Origin: Dactylosporangium vinaceum
GTDB taxonomy: Bacteria > Actinomycetota > Actinomycetes > Mycobacteriales > Micromonosporaceae
Assembly: GCF_019904175.1 (NCBI RefSeq)
Contig: NZ_CP061913.1
Span: 8,308,001-8,372,000, forward strand
Length of the DNA: 64,000 bases
Reading direction: 5' to 3'
Under the pieces are notes generated by a model. It did not search any database and was not told the origin of the DNA. It worked only from the letters and a program-made list of their open reading frames with translations. Positions 36,242 to 45,270 of this stretch are shown piece after piece; the first letter of the stretch is position 1, and each line of letters opens with the position of its first letter. The position numbers and the translations under genes were made by a program.

Positions 36242-36640
36242 ATGGCATGCGTGAGGCGCACCGCGGCACAGTACGGCATCACCGAAGACACCTGGGCCAC
36301 CGCCAAGCAGCAGGTCCGCAGCGTAATCCTGCGCGCGGCGTACGAACGCCGCATGACGTGGCACGCGGAGATCGCCGACCGGGTCGACGCCGTCAGCCTC
36401 GACCCGGCGTCGTCGCTGATCAACGACCTGCTCGCCGCGGTGTTCGCGGACGAGTACGCCACCGGCGGGCCGGCGCTGACGTCCATCGTCACCGTCAGCT
36501 ACGGCGACCTCGAGCCCAACTCGGCCTTCTACACCTCGGCTCGCGACCTCGGGTACCGGTTCACCGAACCGTTCACGTTCTGGACCGAGGAGGTCCACAA
36601 GGTCTTCGCCGAGCACGGGCGGCCCGAAGGTCGCCGCTGA
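36242..36640 (+). CDS. Hypothetical protein
   Basis: Soluble 132-residue protein of unknown family. The first half is helical and charged (YGITEDTWATAKQQVRSVIL, AYERRMTWHAEIADRVDAVS) and the second contains SSLINDLLAAVFADEYATGG and TEPFTFWTEEVHKVFAEHG. Coding character is good but there is no motif I recognise. Preceded by 211 bases without a gene and followed by the regulatory region of the beta-helix glycanase. Confidence 0.55.
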   Translation: MACVRRTAAQYGITEDTWATAKQQVRSVILRAAYERRMTWHAEIADRVDAVSLDPASSLINDLLAAVFADEYATGGPALTSIVTVSYGDLEPNSAFYTSARDLGYRFTEPFTFWTEEVHKVFAEHGRPEGRR

Positions 36641-36946
36641 CATTGCCGGACGACGGGTCGTACGGCCGGTAGCCACGTGAGTGTTTCAGCCCGCCACTCG
36701 CAATTTCTGCGGAGCGACCCCACCTGGCTCACCTCGCCGGGCCTTTGGGCCAGTGGCGCCGCCGGTAGCAGCGCCGCTGCTCGCTGACCGGTGCTCTTCG
36801 GGCGGGCCGACGGCCTGTGCGTAAAGGTGCTGCGGTCGCCCATCGTCGTTCCACGGCCGACGGGTGCCTCGCTTCGCCGCCAGGCCCGCGCGGGACGTCA
36901 CCCATGGTGATCGAGTCGTCGTCAGGCCGGCAAGGCCCGCCAGTAC

Positions 36947-36962
36947 AGGAAAGCGCTCTCCG
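36947..36962 (+). promoter_or_regulatory. LacI-type half-conserved palindrome GGAAAGCGCTCTCC
   Basis: Second, imperfect copy of the AGCGCT-centred dyad found at 37026-37039, located 77 bases upstream of it. Two such boxes before one gene suggest looping or cooperative repression by a LacI-family regulator. Confidence 0.5.
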
Positions 36963-37025
36963 GGCCGGGGTCCATTACGGCCCCTTGACGAGCGTTCACA
37001 TCGACGTAACACTTCACCTACTCGC

Positions 37026-37039
37026 TGAGAGCGCTCTCA
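37026..37039 (+). promoter_or_regulatory. LacI-type operator TGAGAGCGCTCTCA
   Basis: Perfect 14-base palindrome 48 bases upstream of the start of a secreted glycanase gene. It differs at one symmetric pair from the known CebR cellobiose operator TGGGAGCGCTCCCA of actinomycetes. Sugar-responsive repression of the 37087 gene is the likely role. Confidence 0.72.
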
Positions 37040-37086
37040 CCCGCCCTCGACGCGCCCGGCGAGCACATCCCGAAAGCAGGCTGCCC

Positions 37087-39294
37087 ATGCGTCCGAAACC
37101 ACGCACCGTACGACGTCTTCTCCTGGCCGCGACGGCGCTGGCCGTCGTCGCGCTCGGCCTCGCCGGACAACTCGGATCGGCCTCCGGCGCCGTCACCGGC
37201 AACCCCATCATCGGCCCGGCCGGCAAGTGTGTGGACATCTCCGGTGACGACACCGGCGTGAACGGCACCGCGGCCCAGCTCTGGGACTGCCAGGCGGCCG
37301 CCGCCGACCAGCACTGGACGTGGAGCGGCACCGCGCTGACCGCCATCGGCCGCTGCCTCGACATCACCAGCGGCGGCACCGCGAACGGCACCCAGCTCCA
37401 GCTGTGGGACTGCAACGGCACCGGGGCCCAGCAGTGGGTGACGCAGGCCGACGGCTCGATCAAGAACCCGCAGTCCGGCCGGTGCATGGACTCCCCGGGC
37501 GGGGCCACCGCCAACGGGACCCGTCTGCAGATCTGGGACTGCAACGGTACCGGCGCGCAGAAGTTTTCCATCACCACCACGACACCGCCGGCGACGGGCA
37601 CCTGCCCGACCTACTCCGACACCCCGGACTTCGGCGCGAACGTACACATCTACGACCACTCGATGAGCGACGCCGCCATTCAGGCGTCCCTCGACTCGGT
37701 CTTCAACGCGCAGAAGGACACCCAGTCGGCGCAGTTCGGCACCCGCCGCGACGCGCTGGTGTTCAAGCCGAGCACGACCCCCTACGCCGTCGGCGCGAAC
37801 ATCGGCTTCAACACGTCGATCCTCGGCCTCGGCCAGAACCCGGACGACACGCGCATCAACGGCGCCGTCACGGTCGACGCGTTCAACGCCAGCGACGCCG
37901 GCAACGCCACCCAGAACTTCTGGCGCTCCGCGGAGAACCTGTCGGTCAACACCCTCGGCGGCACCAACCGCTGGGCCGTTGCGCAGGCCGCACCGTATCG
38001 CCGGATCCACGTCCTCGGCGGGCTCAACCTGTTCCCGGCCAGCTACGGCTGGGCCAGCGGCGGCTACATCTCCGACTCCAAGGTCGACGGCAACGTCGAA
38101 TCCGCCTCCCAGCAGCAGTGGTACACCAAGGACAGCACCCTGGGCAGCTGGAGCGGCTCGAACTGGAACATGGTCTTCTCCGGGACCAACGGCGCACCGG
38201 CGCAGAACTTCAACACCGCCGCGGCCGGTCCGCGCTTCACAACGCTCGGCACCACACCGGTCTCCCGTGACGTGCCCTACCTTTACATCGACGGCGCCGG
38301 CAAGTACCGCGTGTTCCTGCCCTCGCTGCGCACCAACGCCTCCGGGCCGAGCTGGGCCGGCGGCTCCACCCCGGGCACCTCGGTGCCGATGAGCACGTTC
38401 TTCGTCGCCAAGCCGACCGACTCGGCCGCGACGATCAACACCGCGCTCGCCAACGGCTGCAACGTCTTCTTCACGCCCGGCATCTACCACGTCAACCAGA
38501 CGCTGCACGTGACCAAGGCCAACACAGTCGTGCTCGGCATCGGCTACCCGACGATCATCCCCGACGGCGGCGTCAACGCGATGGACGTCGCCGACGTCGA
38601 CGGCGTGCGGCTCAAAGGCCTGCTCTTCGACGCCGGCACCACCAACAGCGACACGCTGCTGAAGGTCGGCCCGGCGAAGACCGGCGTGGCCCACGCGAGC
38701 AACCCGGCGACGGTCCAGGACGTGTTCTTCCGCATCGGCGGCATGGTCGCCGGCAAGGCCACGAACAGCCTGGTCGTCAACACCAACAACACGATCATCG
38801 ACCACACCTGGGCCTGGCGCGCCGACCACGGCAGCGGCATCGGCTGGACGACGAACACCGCTGACAACGGCCTCACCGTCAACGGCGACAACGTCCTGGC
38901 GACCGGCCTGTTCGTCGAGCACTACCAGAAGAACGAGGTGGTCTGGAACGGCGCCAACGGCCGGATCATCTTCTTCCAGAACGAGATGCCGTACGACCCG
39001 CCGAACCAGGCGGCCTGGATGAACGGTACGACGCAGGGCTACCCGGCCATCAAGGTGGCCGCGGGCGTCACGACCTTCGAGGCGTGGGGTCTGGGCAGCT
39101 ACTGCTACTTCAACGTCAACCCGGCCGTGGTCTCCGCCCGGGCGTTCGAGGTGCCCGCAGTGGCCGGCGTGAAGTTCCACGACATGGCGGTCGTCTCCCT
39201 CGGCGGCGTCGGCACCGTCAGCCACGTCATCAACAACACTGGCGCCGCGGCGAACTCGAGCAACAACAACGTGTACCTGGTCAACTTCCCGTAA
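37087..39294 (+). CDS. Secreted ricin-domain / beta-helix glycoside hydrolase, GH55-like
   Basis: Exported protein of 735 residues. The signal peptide is LLLAATALAVVALGLAGQLG with cleavage near SASGA. A ricin-type beta-trefoil lies at ~40-165 with repeated LWDCNGTGAQQW-like units. After a short Thr-Pro linker, a right-handed beta-helix spans ~180-735 (FGANVHIYDHSMSDAAIQAS; NIGFNTSILGLGQNPDD; CNVFFTPGIYHVNQTLHVTK; VLATGLFVEHYQKNEVVWNG). The layout and FVEHYQ...WNG region recall GH55 exo-beta-1,3-glucanases and pectate-lyase-3 repeats. I assign it as GH55-like with moderate confidence; close relatives are often left unnamed in databases. Regulation by the two upstream palindromes is likely. A strong hairpin follows the stop. 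Confidence 0.75.
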   Translation: MRPKPRTVRRLLLAATALAVVALGLAGQLGSASGAVTGNPIIGPAGKCVDISGDDTGVNGTAAQLWDCQAAAADQHWTWSGTALTAIGRCLDITSGGTANGTQLQLWDCNGTGAQQWVTQADGSIKNPQSGRCMDSPGGATANGTRLQIWDCNGTGAQKFSITTTTPPATGTCPTYSDTPDFGANVHIYDHSMSDAAIQASLDSVFNAQKDTQSAQFGTRRDALVFKPSTTPYAVGANIGFNTSILGLGQNPDDTRINGAVTVDAFNASDAGNATQNFWRSAENLSVNTLGGTNRWAVAQAAPYRRIHVLGGLNLFPASYGWASGGYISDSKVDGNVESASQQQWYTKDSTLGSWSGSNWNMVFSGTNGAPAQNFNTAAAGPRFTTLGTTPVSRDVPYLYIDGAGKYRVFLPSLRTNASGPSWAGGSTPGTSVPMSTFFVAKPTDSAATINTALANGCNVFFTPGIYHVNQTLHVTKANTVVLGIGYPTIIPDGGVNAMDVADVDGVRLKGLLFDAGTTNSDTLLKVGPAKTGVAHASNPATVQDVFFRIGGMVAGKATNSLVVNTNNTIIDHTWAWRADHGSGIGWTTNTADNGLTVNGDNVLATGLFVEHYQKNEVVWNGANGRIIFFQNEMPYDPPNQAAWMNGTTQGYPAIKVAAGVTTFEAWGLGSYCYFNVNPAVVSARAFEVPAVAGVKFHDMAVVSLGGVGTVSHVINNTGAAANSSNNNVYLVNFP

Positions 39295-39316
39295 CCACCA
39301 CCGCACCGCGACACCG

Positions 39317-39350
39317 CGGCGGCCGGCCCGGCGCATCGGGCCGGCCGCCG
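39317..39350 (+). terminator. Strong GC hairpin after the beta-helix glycanase gene
   Basis: CGGCGGCCGGCCCG, loop GCGCAT, CGGGCCGGCCGCCG: perfect 14-base arms starting 23 bases after the stop codon. No U-tract follows, as is common in actinomycetes. Confidence 0.8.
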
Positions 39351-39476
39351 TCGTGTGCCGCCGGCAGAATGCCAGACCCGGGACGTGGACAGCTGACCGT
39401 TTGTACCGCTGCCACCCGCCGACGCACCGGATCACGACAGGGCGCCGCCGGCGGATGTACGCGCGGCGCTCGATGG

Positions 39477-41099
39477 TCAAGAGGTCAGTTGGAAGCGGGT
39501 CACGATGGACTGCAGGTTCATGGCGGTCGTGGCCAGGTCCTGGGCCGCGCGCTGGGTCTGCGCGGCGGTCGTGGTCGCCTGCTGAGAGGTGCTCGTGACG
39601 GCGGCGACGCGGGTGGCGATGTCGGTGGTACGGTCGGCGGCCCGCCCGGCCCGGTCGGTGATGTCCCGGGTGGCGGCGGACTGGGTGCCGACCGCCACGG
39701 AGATGCGCTGCTGGATGTCGGCGATCTGGTTGATGGTGCCGGCGATGCCGTCGATCACGGCGGAGGCGGCCGAGCCGTCGGCCTGCAGCGAGGCGATCTG
39801 GCGGGCGATGTCCTCGGTGGCGGTCGCGGTCTCCCGGGCGAGGTCCTTGACCTCGCCGGCGACGACGGCGAAGCCCTTGCCGAGTTCACCGGCCCGGGCC
39901 GCCTCGATGGTGGCGTTGAGGGCGAGAAGGTTCGTCTGCTCGGCGATGGCGGCGATGACCTTGGCGACCTGACCGATCTGGTCGGTGGAGGCGGCGAGCT
40001 TGGTGACCGTGATGTTGGCCCCTTCCGCGGCACTGACGGCGGTGGCGACGACCGCACTGGCGGCCTCGGCGTTGCGGGCGATCTCGTTGATCGAGGTGTG
40101 CATCTGGCCGGTGCCGTGGGCGATGCCCTGCACGTCGTCGCCGACCTGGGCGGCACTGCCGGATGCGGCCTGCGCCTCAGTGGCGACCTGGGCGGCGTCG
40201 GTGGCGACCTGTCGGCTGACCCCGCTGAGGTGCTGAGCCGCCCCGGACAGCGCCGCGGCCTCCTGCGAGATCTGGTGCAGTGCCTGCCCGACCCGATCCA
40301 CGGTGTCGTTGACCGCGGTGGCCATCTGGCCGAGGTCATCGCCGGATCTGACGGTGAGCCGTCCGGTGAAGTCGCCGCCGGCGACGCGTTCGAGCAGCTG
40401 CTTGGTGGTGCGGATGGGGGTGGCGATCACGCGGGCGACGAGGACGGTGATGGCCCCGACGACCAGCGCTGAGAGCACGGTTGCCATGACGATGACGATC
40501 TTCGTCCGGCGTGCGCTCGAGTCGGCCGCCGAGACATTGCGGGCCGCAGCGCCGGACAGTGCGGACTTGACCGCGTCGCTGCGTTGGTCGAAATCGTCCC
40601 AGTGCTGCTGGACCCGGTCGAACGTGTCCTGGGACACCGGGCCGGACGTTCGGGCGAGGGCGGCTGCGTCGTCGAGCACCGGGTTGATGGTCGCGATGAA
40701 CGCCGTCATGTGCGCGGCGAACTCGGCACCGAGCCCGACGTCCGGCTGGAGGGCGCCGAGTTGCTCATGGAGCTCGCCGGCGTGCTCGGTCAGCTGCGCG
40801 ATCACCTCGCTGTGCCGGTCGTCGGCCAGCGGGTTGAGCAGGATGCTGGCGTCTGCCAGCACCACCGAGGCGGTGTGCTGCGTGTCGATCACCGCCGACA
40901 GGGTGCTGCCCACCACAAACGCGTGGGTGGCGTCGCGGGCGGAACTGGTGGCCTGGGTGAAGCCGATAACACCCACGGCGACGGCCGCGATGATCGACAA
41001 TGCACCGACCGCGGTCAGGCGCCGCCCGATGGTCCAATTCACGATGTGCCTCACTGTCGACGGCGTGTCCGACCCCATCGGCAGCTGCCCGGCCGACAT
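39477..41099 (-). CDS. Methyl-accepting chemotaxis-type receptor
   Basis: Transmembrane receptor of 540 residues. The start at ATG 41099 is chosen because the longer frame adds basic, unrelated residues. TM1 is LTAVGALSIIAAVAVGVIGF. A periplasmic four-helix-bundle sensor follows at ~45-200, TM2 is VIVMATVLSALVVGAITVLV, a HAMP domain lies at ~235-285 (GGDFTGRLTVRSGDDLGQMA), and a long coiled MCP signalling domain runs to the end. The hairpin tip AEQTNLLALNATIEAARAGE and GKGFAVVAGEVKDLA is canonical. No other chemotaxis gene is in the window. In non-motile actinomycetes such receptors can act in other pathways. Confidence 0.93.
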   Translation of the reverse strand: MSAGQLPMGSDTPSTVRHIVNWTIGRRLTAVGALSIIAAVAVGVIGFTQATSSARDATHAFVVGSTLSAVIDTQHTASVVLADASILLNPLADDRHSEVIAQLTEHAGELHEQLGALQPDVGLGAEFAAHMTAFIATINPVLDDAAALARTSGPVSQDTFDRVQQHWDDFDQRSDAVKSALSGAAARNVSAADSSARRTKIVIVMATVLSALVVGAITVLVARVIATPIRTTKQLLERVAGGDFTGRLTVRSGDDLGQMATAVNDTVDRVGQALHQISQEAAALSGAAQHLSGVSRQVATDAAQVATEAQAASGSAAQVGDDVQGIAHGTGQMHTSINEIARNAEAASAVVATAVSAAEGANITVTKLAASTDQIGQVAKVIAAIAEQTNLLALNATIEAARAGELGKGFAVVAGEVKDLARETATATEDIARQIASLQADGSAASAVIDGIAGTINQIADIQQRISVAVGTQSAATRDITDRAGRAADRTTDIATRVAAVTSTSQQATTTAAQTQRAAQDLATTAMNLQSIVTRFQLTS

Positions 41100-41375
41100 G
41101 AGTTGAAGCCACCAGCCGACCGCCGGCTGATGTGCCTGCCCCTCGACGCCAGCTGCGCTGTTCACGCCCGATGGGCGGTGCGACCCGGCCGGCGCCGCAC
41201 GGACCGTTTTGAAGGTCCGCCGGCGCTGCCGCGGACAGGTCCGCCTCCGCATCGCGGAGTCGCCGCGGATCGGTGATCCCGAACCGGTCCCGTAAGACGC
41301 AGGAAACCGGGTCGGCGTACCGATCGACAGTCATGCGGCGGTAAGCGTTGCCGCCCGCGGTTCGAACCAGTTGTG

Positions 41376-42941
41376 CTACACGCCGAGCAGCGCCGCCAGC
41401 CGTCGGTTGATCGTGTCGATGTCGAACGCCGTCGTACCCTCGCCGTCCTCGGGATGCCAGTCCTCGATCGGCGCGTCACCTCGGCCGTCGATACACGTGA
41501 TGGCATCAGCGGCGTCCGGCTCCTCCGACTCGTCGATCTTCTCGACGAGGATCCGGTGCTCCCAGCAGTCACCCAAGTCGTAGACGTACGTCATCGTGGC
41601 GCCTTCGCGGGGCATGGCCTTGGCCAGCCGTACATCCGTCTCGTCTTCACAACCGTCGAGCGCGATGTCCGGGTCGCTGTAACGTCGCCGGTCGGCCTCG
41701 AACGTGTGCAGATGATCGTCGTCCCAGTCGAAGGCGGCCTGGATCGCGTGGTGCAGGACGTCGAGCGGGATCGACGCCGGCACGCGCAGCCGCCGCCACA
41801 CAGGCGGCGTGACGCCGGACAGGACGATCTTCAGCTGGTACACCCGCTGCGGCGGGCGCCCGGCGGCAGCCAGCGCAGCGCGGAGAGCGGGCGCGCCCGG
41901 ATGGCCGCTGGCGTCCACGACCGCCGGGCCGCCGAAGTCCTGCACGAGGTGGTACCGCTCCTCGGGGTCCTCGACGGCGAGCGCGTACTCCACCGCCAAC
42001 CACGACCGGTCCGCTTCGCTCGGCTCCCACTGCTCCTCCGCCGCATCCCAGGTGGCCAGGGCAGCGCGGGCGTGCGCGGCGAGCATCGGCCGTTCGAGCG
42101 CCGCCTGCCACGCCGGGCGCATCGCCTCACCGAGCGCGCCGACCAGATCGACCCCGGCGAGCCGGGCCGCCGGCGTCCCAACCTCTGCCGCGCTCAGCAC
42201 CTCCGCGACGGCCTCGTCGATGTCCCGACCCACGAGCCAGCGCCGCGCCTGGCGCAGCGCGTCCTGCTCGGACAGCGATGCCAGCATGGTCAGCAGCTCG
42301 GATGCCGGCAGGTCCGGCGTGACCGGCGGTGGCGTGGCCGCCGCGAAGCGCCGGCTCGCCCACCGACCCAGAGCCGTCAGCCGCGCCGCGGCGTCCACCG
42401 CCCCGAACTCGGCCAGCACCTCCAGCCCGCCGTCGACGGGCATCACCCCGCGGCGGAACGCCTCGAAGACCGCACCGAACTGCCACAGGTCCGCTGTCTT
42501 TAGCCGTTCCTCCACCCTGTCCTCGAGCTCGTCGAGCGGTGGCTCGTCCTCCAGGACGGCCAGCAGCGTCCGGCACAGCACGACCGCACCCTCGCCGCGA
42601 CGATCGTGAGATTCCGCCCGCAGTACCGCAAGCAGCGCCGTCCACCACGCCTCCAGCTCATCGCCGGCCGGGCCGGCCGTCGCCGCCACCCGGGCCGCGC
42701 CGATCGCGATGAGCCCCACGGCCTGGGCCGCGACCCACGGCCGGTGCAGCACCTCGACATCGGCGGCGGTGCGCGCCTTCGGTGGCGCCTCCACACCCAT
42801 CGCCGCCGCCGTAGCCGGAATGTCGACCGGCCGGAGCACCCCTTTCGCGGTCACCGGCCGTCCCGCGCCCACCCAACCGGCCAGCAGCCGGGCCCGGACC
42901 ATGATCGTGCAGTTGACGGCATCCATGCGTGCAGTGGTCAT
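41376..42941 (-). CDS. Plasmid pRiA4b ORF-3-like domain protein
   Basis: Cytosolic protein of 521 residues. The C-terminal ~190 residues form the pRiA4b ORF-3-like domain: VYQLKIVLSGVTPPVWRRLR, VLHHAIQAAFDWDDDHLHTF, YVYDLGDCWEHRILVEKI and the acidic end EDWHPEDGEGTTAFDIDTIN. The first 330 residues are helical, repeat-like and unassigned (WVAAQAVGLIAIGAARVAAT). The domain occurs widely in bacteria and its function is unclear. Adjacent integrase remnants at 43040 suggest a recombination-prone neighbourhood. Confidence 0.88.
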   Translation of the reverse strand: MTTARMDAVNCTIMVRARLLAGWVGAGRPVTAKGVLRPVDIPATAAAMGVEAPPKARTAADVEVLHRPWVAAQAVGLIAIGAARVAATAGPAGDELEAWWTALLAVLRAESHDRRGEGAVVLCRTLLAVLEDEPPLDELEDRVEERLKTADLWQFGAVFEAFRRGVMPVDGGLEVLAEFGAVDAAARLTALGRWASRRFAAATPPPVTPDLPASELLTMLASLSEQDALRQARRWLVGRDIDEAVAEVLSAAEVGTPAARLAGVDLVGALGEAMRPAWQAALERPMLAAHARAALATWDAAEEQWEPSEADRSWLAVEYALAVEDPEERYHLVQDFGGPAVVDASGHPGAPALRAALAAAGRPPQRVYQLKIVLSGVTPPVWRRLRVPASIPLDVLHHAIQAAFDWDDDHLHTFEADRRRYSDPDIALDGCEDETDVRLAKAMPREGATMTYVYDLGDCWEHRILVEKIDESEEPDAADAITCIDGRGDAPIEDWHPEDGEGTTAFDIDTINRRLAALLGV

Positions 42942-43039
42942 CCCGCGTCCCGATCAGCGCTCGATCAACGGTGTGAGGTACCGCAACATCGTGCCATCGA
43001 CCGTGGCGACGTCACGCAGCCGGTCGCGGCGGTTCAGTC

Positions 43040-43260
43040 GGGATCCGCGACTACGCGATCCTGATGCTGGTGGCGCGGCTCGGGTCGCGGTCGATCGAGG
43101 TGTCCAGGGCGCGGCTCAATGATGTCGATTGGCGCTGCGGTGAGATCGTCGTTCGGGCACGGGCCGGCGCGAGGACCTGCTCCCGCTGGCGGACAGGTCA
43201 GCCCGCCGGACCCGGACGGGCGGTCGCGCTGGCCGGGCGCGCGGCCGGCCGGGCCGCCTC
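43040..43260 (+). pseudogene. Tyrosine recombinase catalytic-domain fragment
   Basis: The frame reads GIRDYAILMLVARLGSRSIE, then VSRARLNDVDWRCGEIVVR. This is the start of a phage-type integrase catalytic domain, with the first catalytic Arg expected at LGxRxxE (here LGSRSIE). After IVVR the reading shifts frame (expected GKGGREDRLPLP-type sequence appears as out-of-frame residues), and no HxxR or Tyr box follows. No start codon or N-terminal domain is present. A second, unrelated integrase crumb lies at 19987. Confidence 0.65.
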
Positions 43261-43280
43261 AGGTTCCGGCCGCAAGGGCC

Positions 43281-44399
43281 TTACGGACGCGTGCTGAGCG
43301 CGACGCCCTGGTGCTGCTCGAGGATGCCTGGCCGGGTGAAGGCGATCCAGCCACCGCGGGTGAGGACGAGTTCGATGAGCTCGTCGACCGCGTCGTCGAT
43401 GACGTCGGGGTGCTCGATGTCGTCGGCGGGGATGAGCGTGTCGCCGTCGTCGGAGAGGCGGGCCGGATAGAACAGCGTCTCGTCGACGATGAGCATCTCG
43501 GGCCGGCCGGTACGGGCGGCGAGCCAGGCGGCGGGCATCCCGGTGGCGACCCGCCCGGCGCTGAAGCGCTTGTCGAGCAGGGCGAGGGCCTCGTGCTCGC
43601 GGCGGTGCAGGTAGGCGTCGATCGTGGCACGGATGCGGCCGGCCAGCTCGGTGGCGCCGGTGGCGGTCAGGTTGCCGCGCACGGTACCCGCCAGCCGCCC
43701 GCAGTTGACCGAGACGCGCTGGAACGCGCTGGTGGCCCGCTCATCACCGACCAGCACCAGCGGCGCCGGGTGCAGGCGCAGGTAGGCGCCGAGAGCCGCG
43801 TCGACCTGCCGGTAGAAGTCCGCGGCGTCGGCCGCCCTGGTGGGCCGGTCGGCGCGGCCGCGGCCACGACCGGGGGTGCGCGACGCCCGGTACATCGGAA
43901 AGGCGCTGGTCAGGGCGGGCAGCATGGTGTCGGCGGCGGCGTCGAACAGCCGGGCGTGGCCGGCGTTGAACGCCAGGACGAGGTGGCGTGGGGTGCGATG
44001 CAGCGCTCGCACCAGGTCGCGGGTGGCGAAGGTCGGATCGACCACGGCCCGGTCCCGCACCGCGATCGGCAGCCGGATCAGCGACTCGGCACTGGCGGAG
44101 GCGTAGACGGCCAGGCCGTGGGCCGCAGGTCCGCGCCGGGCCTGCTCGACGAGGCGGTGCAGGCGGCGGATCGCCGGCAGCGCGGCCTCCGGCTGCAGTT
44201 CGTCGTCCAGCCGGTCGACGGCCGAGGCGGCCAGCGCATCGAGCCGCAGCGCGTCGGCGCGGGTCAGGACCGCCGCCGGGGTGGTGGACAGCAACAACGA
44301 CACGGCCGGATACTCGCGGACCTGCTGCAGGGCGGTGACCTGCGCCGCAGCCGGAATGCCGGCGTACGCGGGGGCGGGTGTGGCGCTCGTGGACGGCAT
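43281..44399 (-). CDS. baeRF3-type protein (release-factor-like domain)
   Basis: Protein of 372 residues of the bacterial archaeo-eukaryotic release factor (baeRF) superfamily, family 3. Such proteins are proposed to act on ribosomes or in stress and hibernation. Typical segments: VTALQQVREYPAVSLLLSTT, HGLAVYASASAESLIRLPIA, TPRHLVLAFNAGHARLFDAA, and ALLDKRFSAGRVATGMPAAW. I placed the start at ATG 44399. It is divergent from the OmpR-type response regulator, and a 20-base box that probably binds that regulator lies between them. This makes it a candidate member of the regulon. Confidence 0.82.
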   Translation of the reverse strand: MPSTSATPAPAYAGIPAAAQVTALQQVREYPAVSLLLSTTPAAVLTRADALRLDALAASAVDRLDDELQPEAALPAIRRLHRLVEQARRGPAAHGLAVYASASAESLIRLPIAVRDRAVVDPTFATRDLVRALHRTPRHLVLAFNAGHARLFDAAADTMLPALTSAFPMYRASRTPGRGRGRADRPTRAADAADFYRQVDAALGAYLRLHPAPLVLVGDERATSAFQRVSVNCGRLAGTVRGNLTATGATELAGRIRATIDAYLHRREHEALALLDKRFSAGRVATGMPAAWLAARTGRPEMLIVDETLFYPARLSDDGDTLIPADDIEHPDVIDDAVDELIELVLTRGGWIAFTRPGILEQHQGVALSTRP

Positions 44400-44496
44400 G
44401 GCGGTCCTCCGCTTCGTCGGTACGGCCCGGCGTCGACGATGCCGCGCCGGCAGCACCAACGATTCGCGCCGTCCGTGCAGACCAGGGCGGGTGGTC

Positions 44497-44516
44497 CATG
44501 AAGAAGCCATGAAGAC
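44497..44516 (+). promoter_or_regulatory. Direct-repeat response-regulator box (site 1)
   Basis: CATGAAGAAGCCATGAAGAC contains TGAAGA twice with an 11-base period, typical of OmpR/PhoB-type regulator binding. It recurs with 18/20 identity in opposite orientation at 46361-46380. It lies in the divergent region between the baeRF3 gene and the response regulator gene. Confidence 0.65.
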
Positions 44517-44544
44517 GGCCGGGCCGGGTGCGGACACTGGGAGG

Positions 44545-45270
44545 ATGGACAGCGATGCGAGCCCGGGTCCGGCCGCGCGGGTACTGGTCGTGGAGGACGA
44601 CCAGCACCTCGCCCACCTCGTCAGCCGATACCTGCAGCGGGACGACTTCGAGGTCGAGCACGCCGGTGACGGCGCCGCCGCGGTGACCCACGCGCGCCGG
44701 TTCGCGCCGGACGTGGTGATCCTCGACATCGGCCTGCCGGGCATCGACGGGCTGGAGGTGTGCCGGCGGCTGCGGCAGTTCACCGACTGCTACATCATCA
44801 TGCTCACCGCCCGCGACGACGAGATCGACAAGCTGGTCGGGCTGACCGTAGGGGCCGACGACTACCTCACCAAGCCCTTCAGCCACCGGGAGCTCGTCGC
44901 CCGGGTCAAGGTGCTGCTGCGCCGGCCACGCCGGCCACACCCGGCCGCCTCGCCCGCGATCCCGCCCGCGGTCACGGTCGGTGCGCTGCGCATCGACCCG
45001 GCGGCCCGGGAGGTGCATCTCCACGATCGCCTGATCCCGCTCACGCCGACCGAGTTCGACCTGCTGATCACCCTCGCGACGCACCGGGCGATGGTCCTGT
45101 CCCGACGCCAGCTCGTCGACGCCGTGTGGGGCCCGGCCTGGGTCGGGGACGAGCGCATGATCGACGTGCACATCCGCAACCTGCGCCGCAAACTCGGCGA
45201 CGACGCCACCACGCCGAAGTACATCCGCACGATCCGCGGCGCCGGCTACCGCATCGGCACCGGGCAATGA
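44545..45270 (+). CDS. OmpR-family response regulator
   Basis: DNA-binding response regulator of 241 residues. Receiver: ARVLVVEDDQHLAHLVSRYL, phospho-acceptor Asp in PDVVILDIGLPGIDGLEVCR, Lys in VGADDYLTKPFSHRELVARV. C-terminal winged helix: LIPLTPTEFDLLITLATHRA, then ERMIDVHIRNLRRKLGDD and YIRTIRGAGYRIG. I prefer ATG 44545 over 44509, because 44509 falls inside the direct-repeat box. The GGGAGG next to 44545 is too close for a normal site, so the message may be leaderless. The stop overlaps the kinase start. Confidence 0.94.
   Translation: MDSDASPGPAARVLVVEDDQHLAHLVSRYLQRDDFEVEHAGDGAAAVTHARRFAPDVVILDIGLPGIDGLEVCRRLRQFTDCYIIMLTARDDEIDKLVGLTVGADDYLTKPFSHRELVARVKVLLRRPRRPHPAASPAIPPAVTVGALRIDPAAREVHLHDRLIPLTPTEFDLLITLATHRAMVLSRRQLVDAVWGPAWVGDERMIDVHIRNLRRKLGDDATTPKYIRTIRGAGYRIGTGQ

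Noticed and set aside
37018..39480. 820-codon open frame antisense to the beta-helix glycanase
   Set aside because: Same GC artefact. The translation lacks any motif and the sense strand has a signal peptide, ricin units and a beta-helix.
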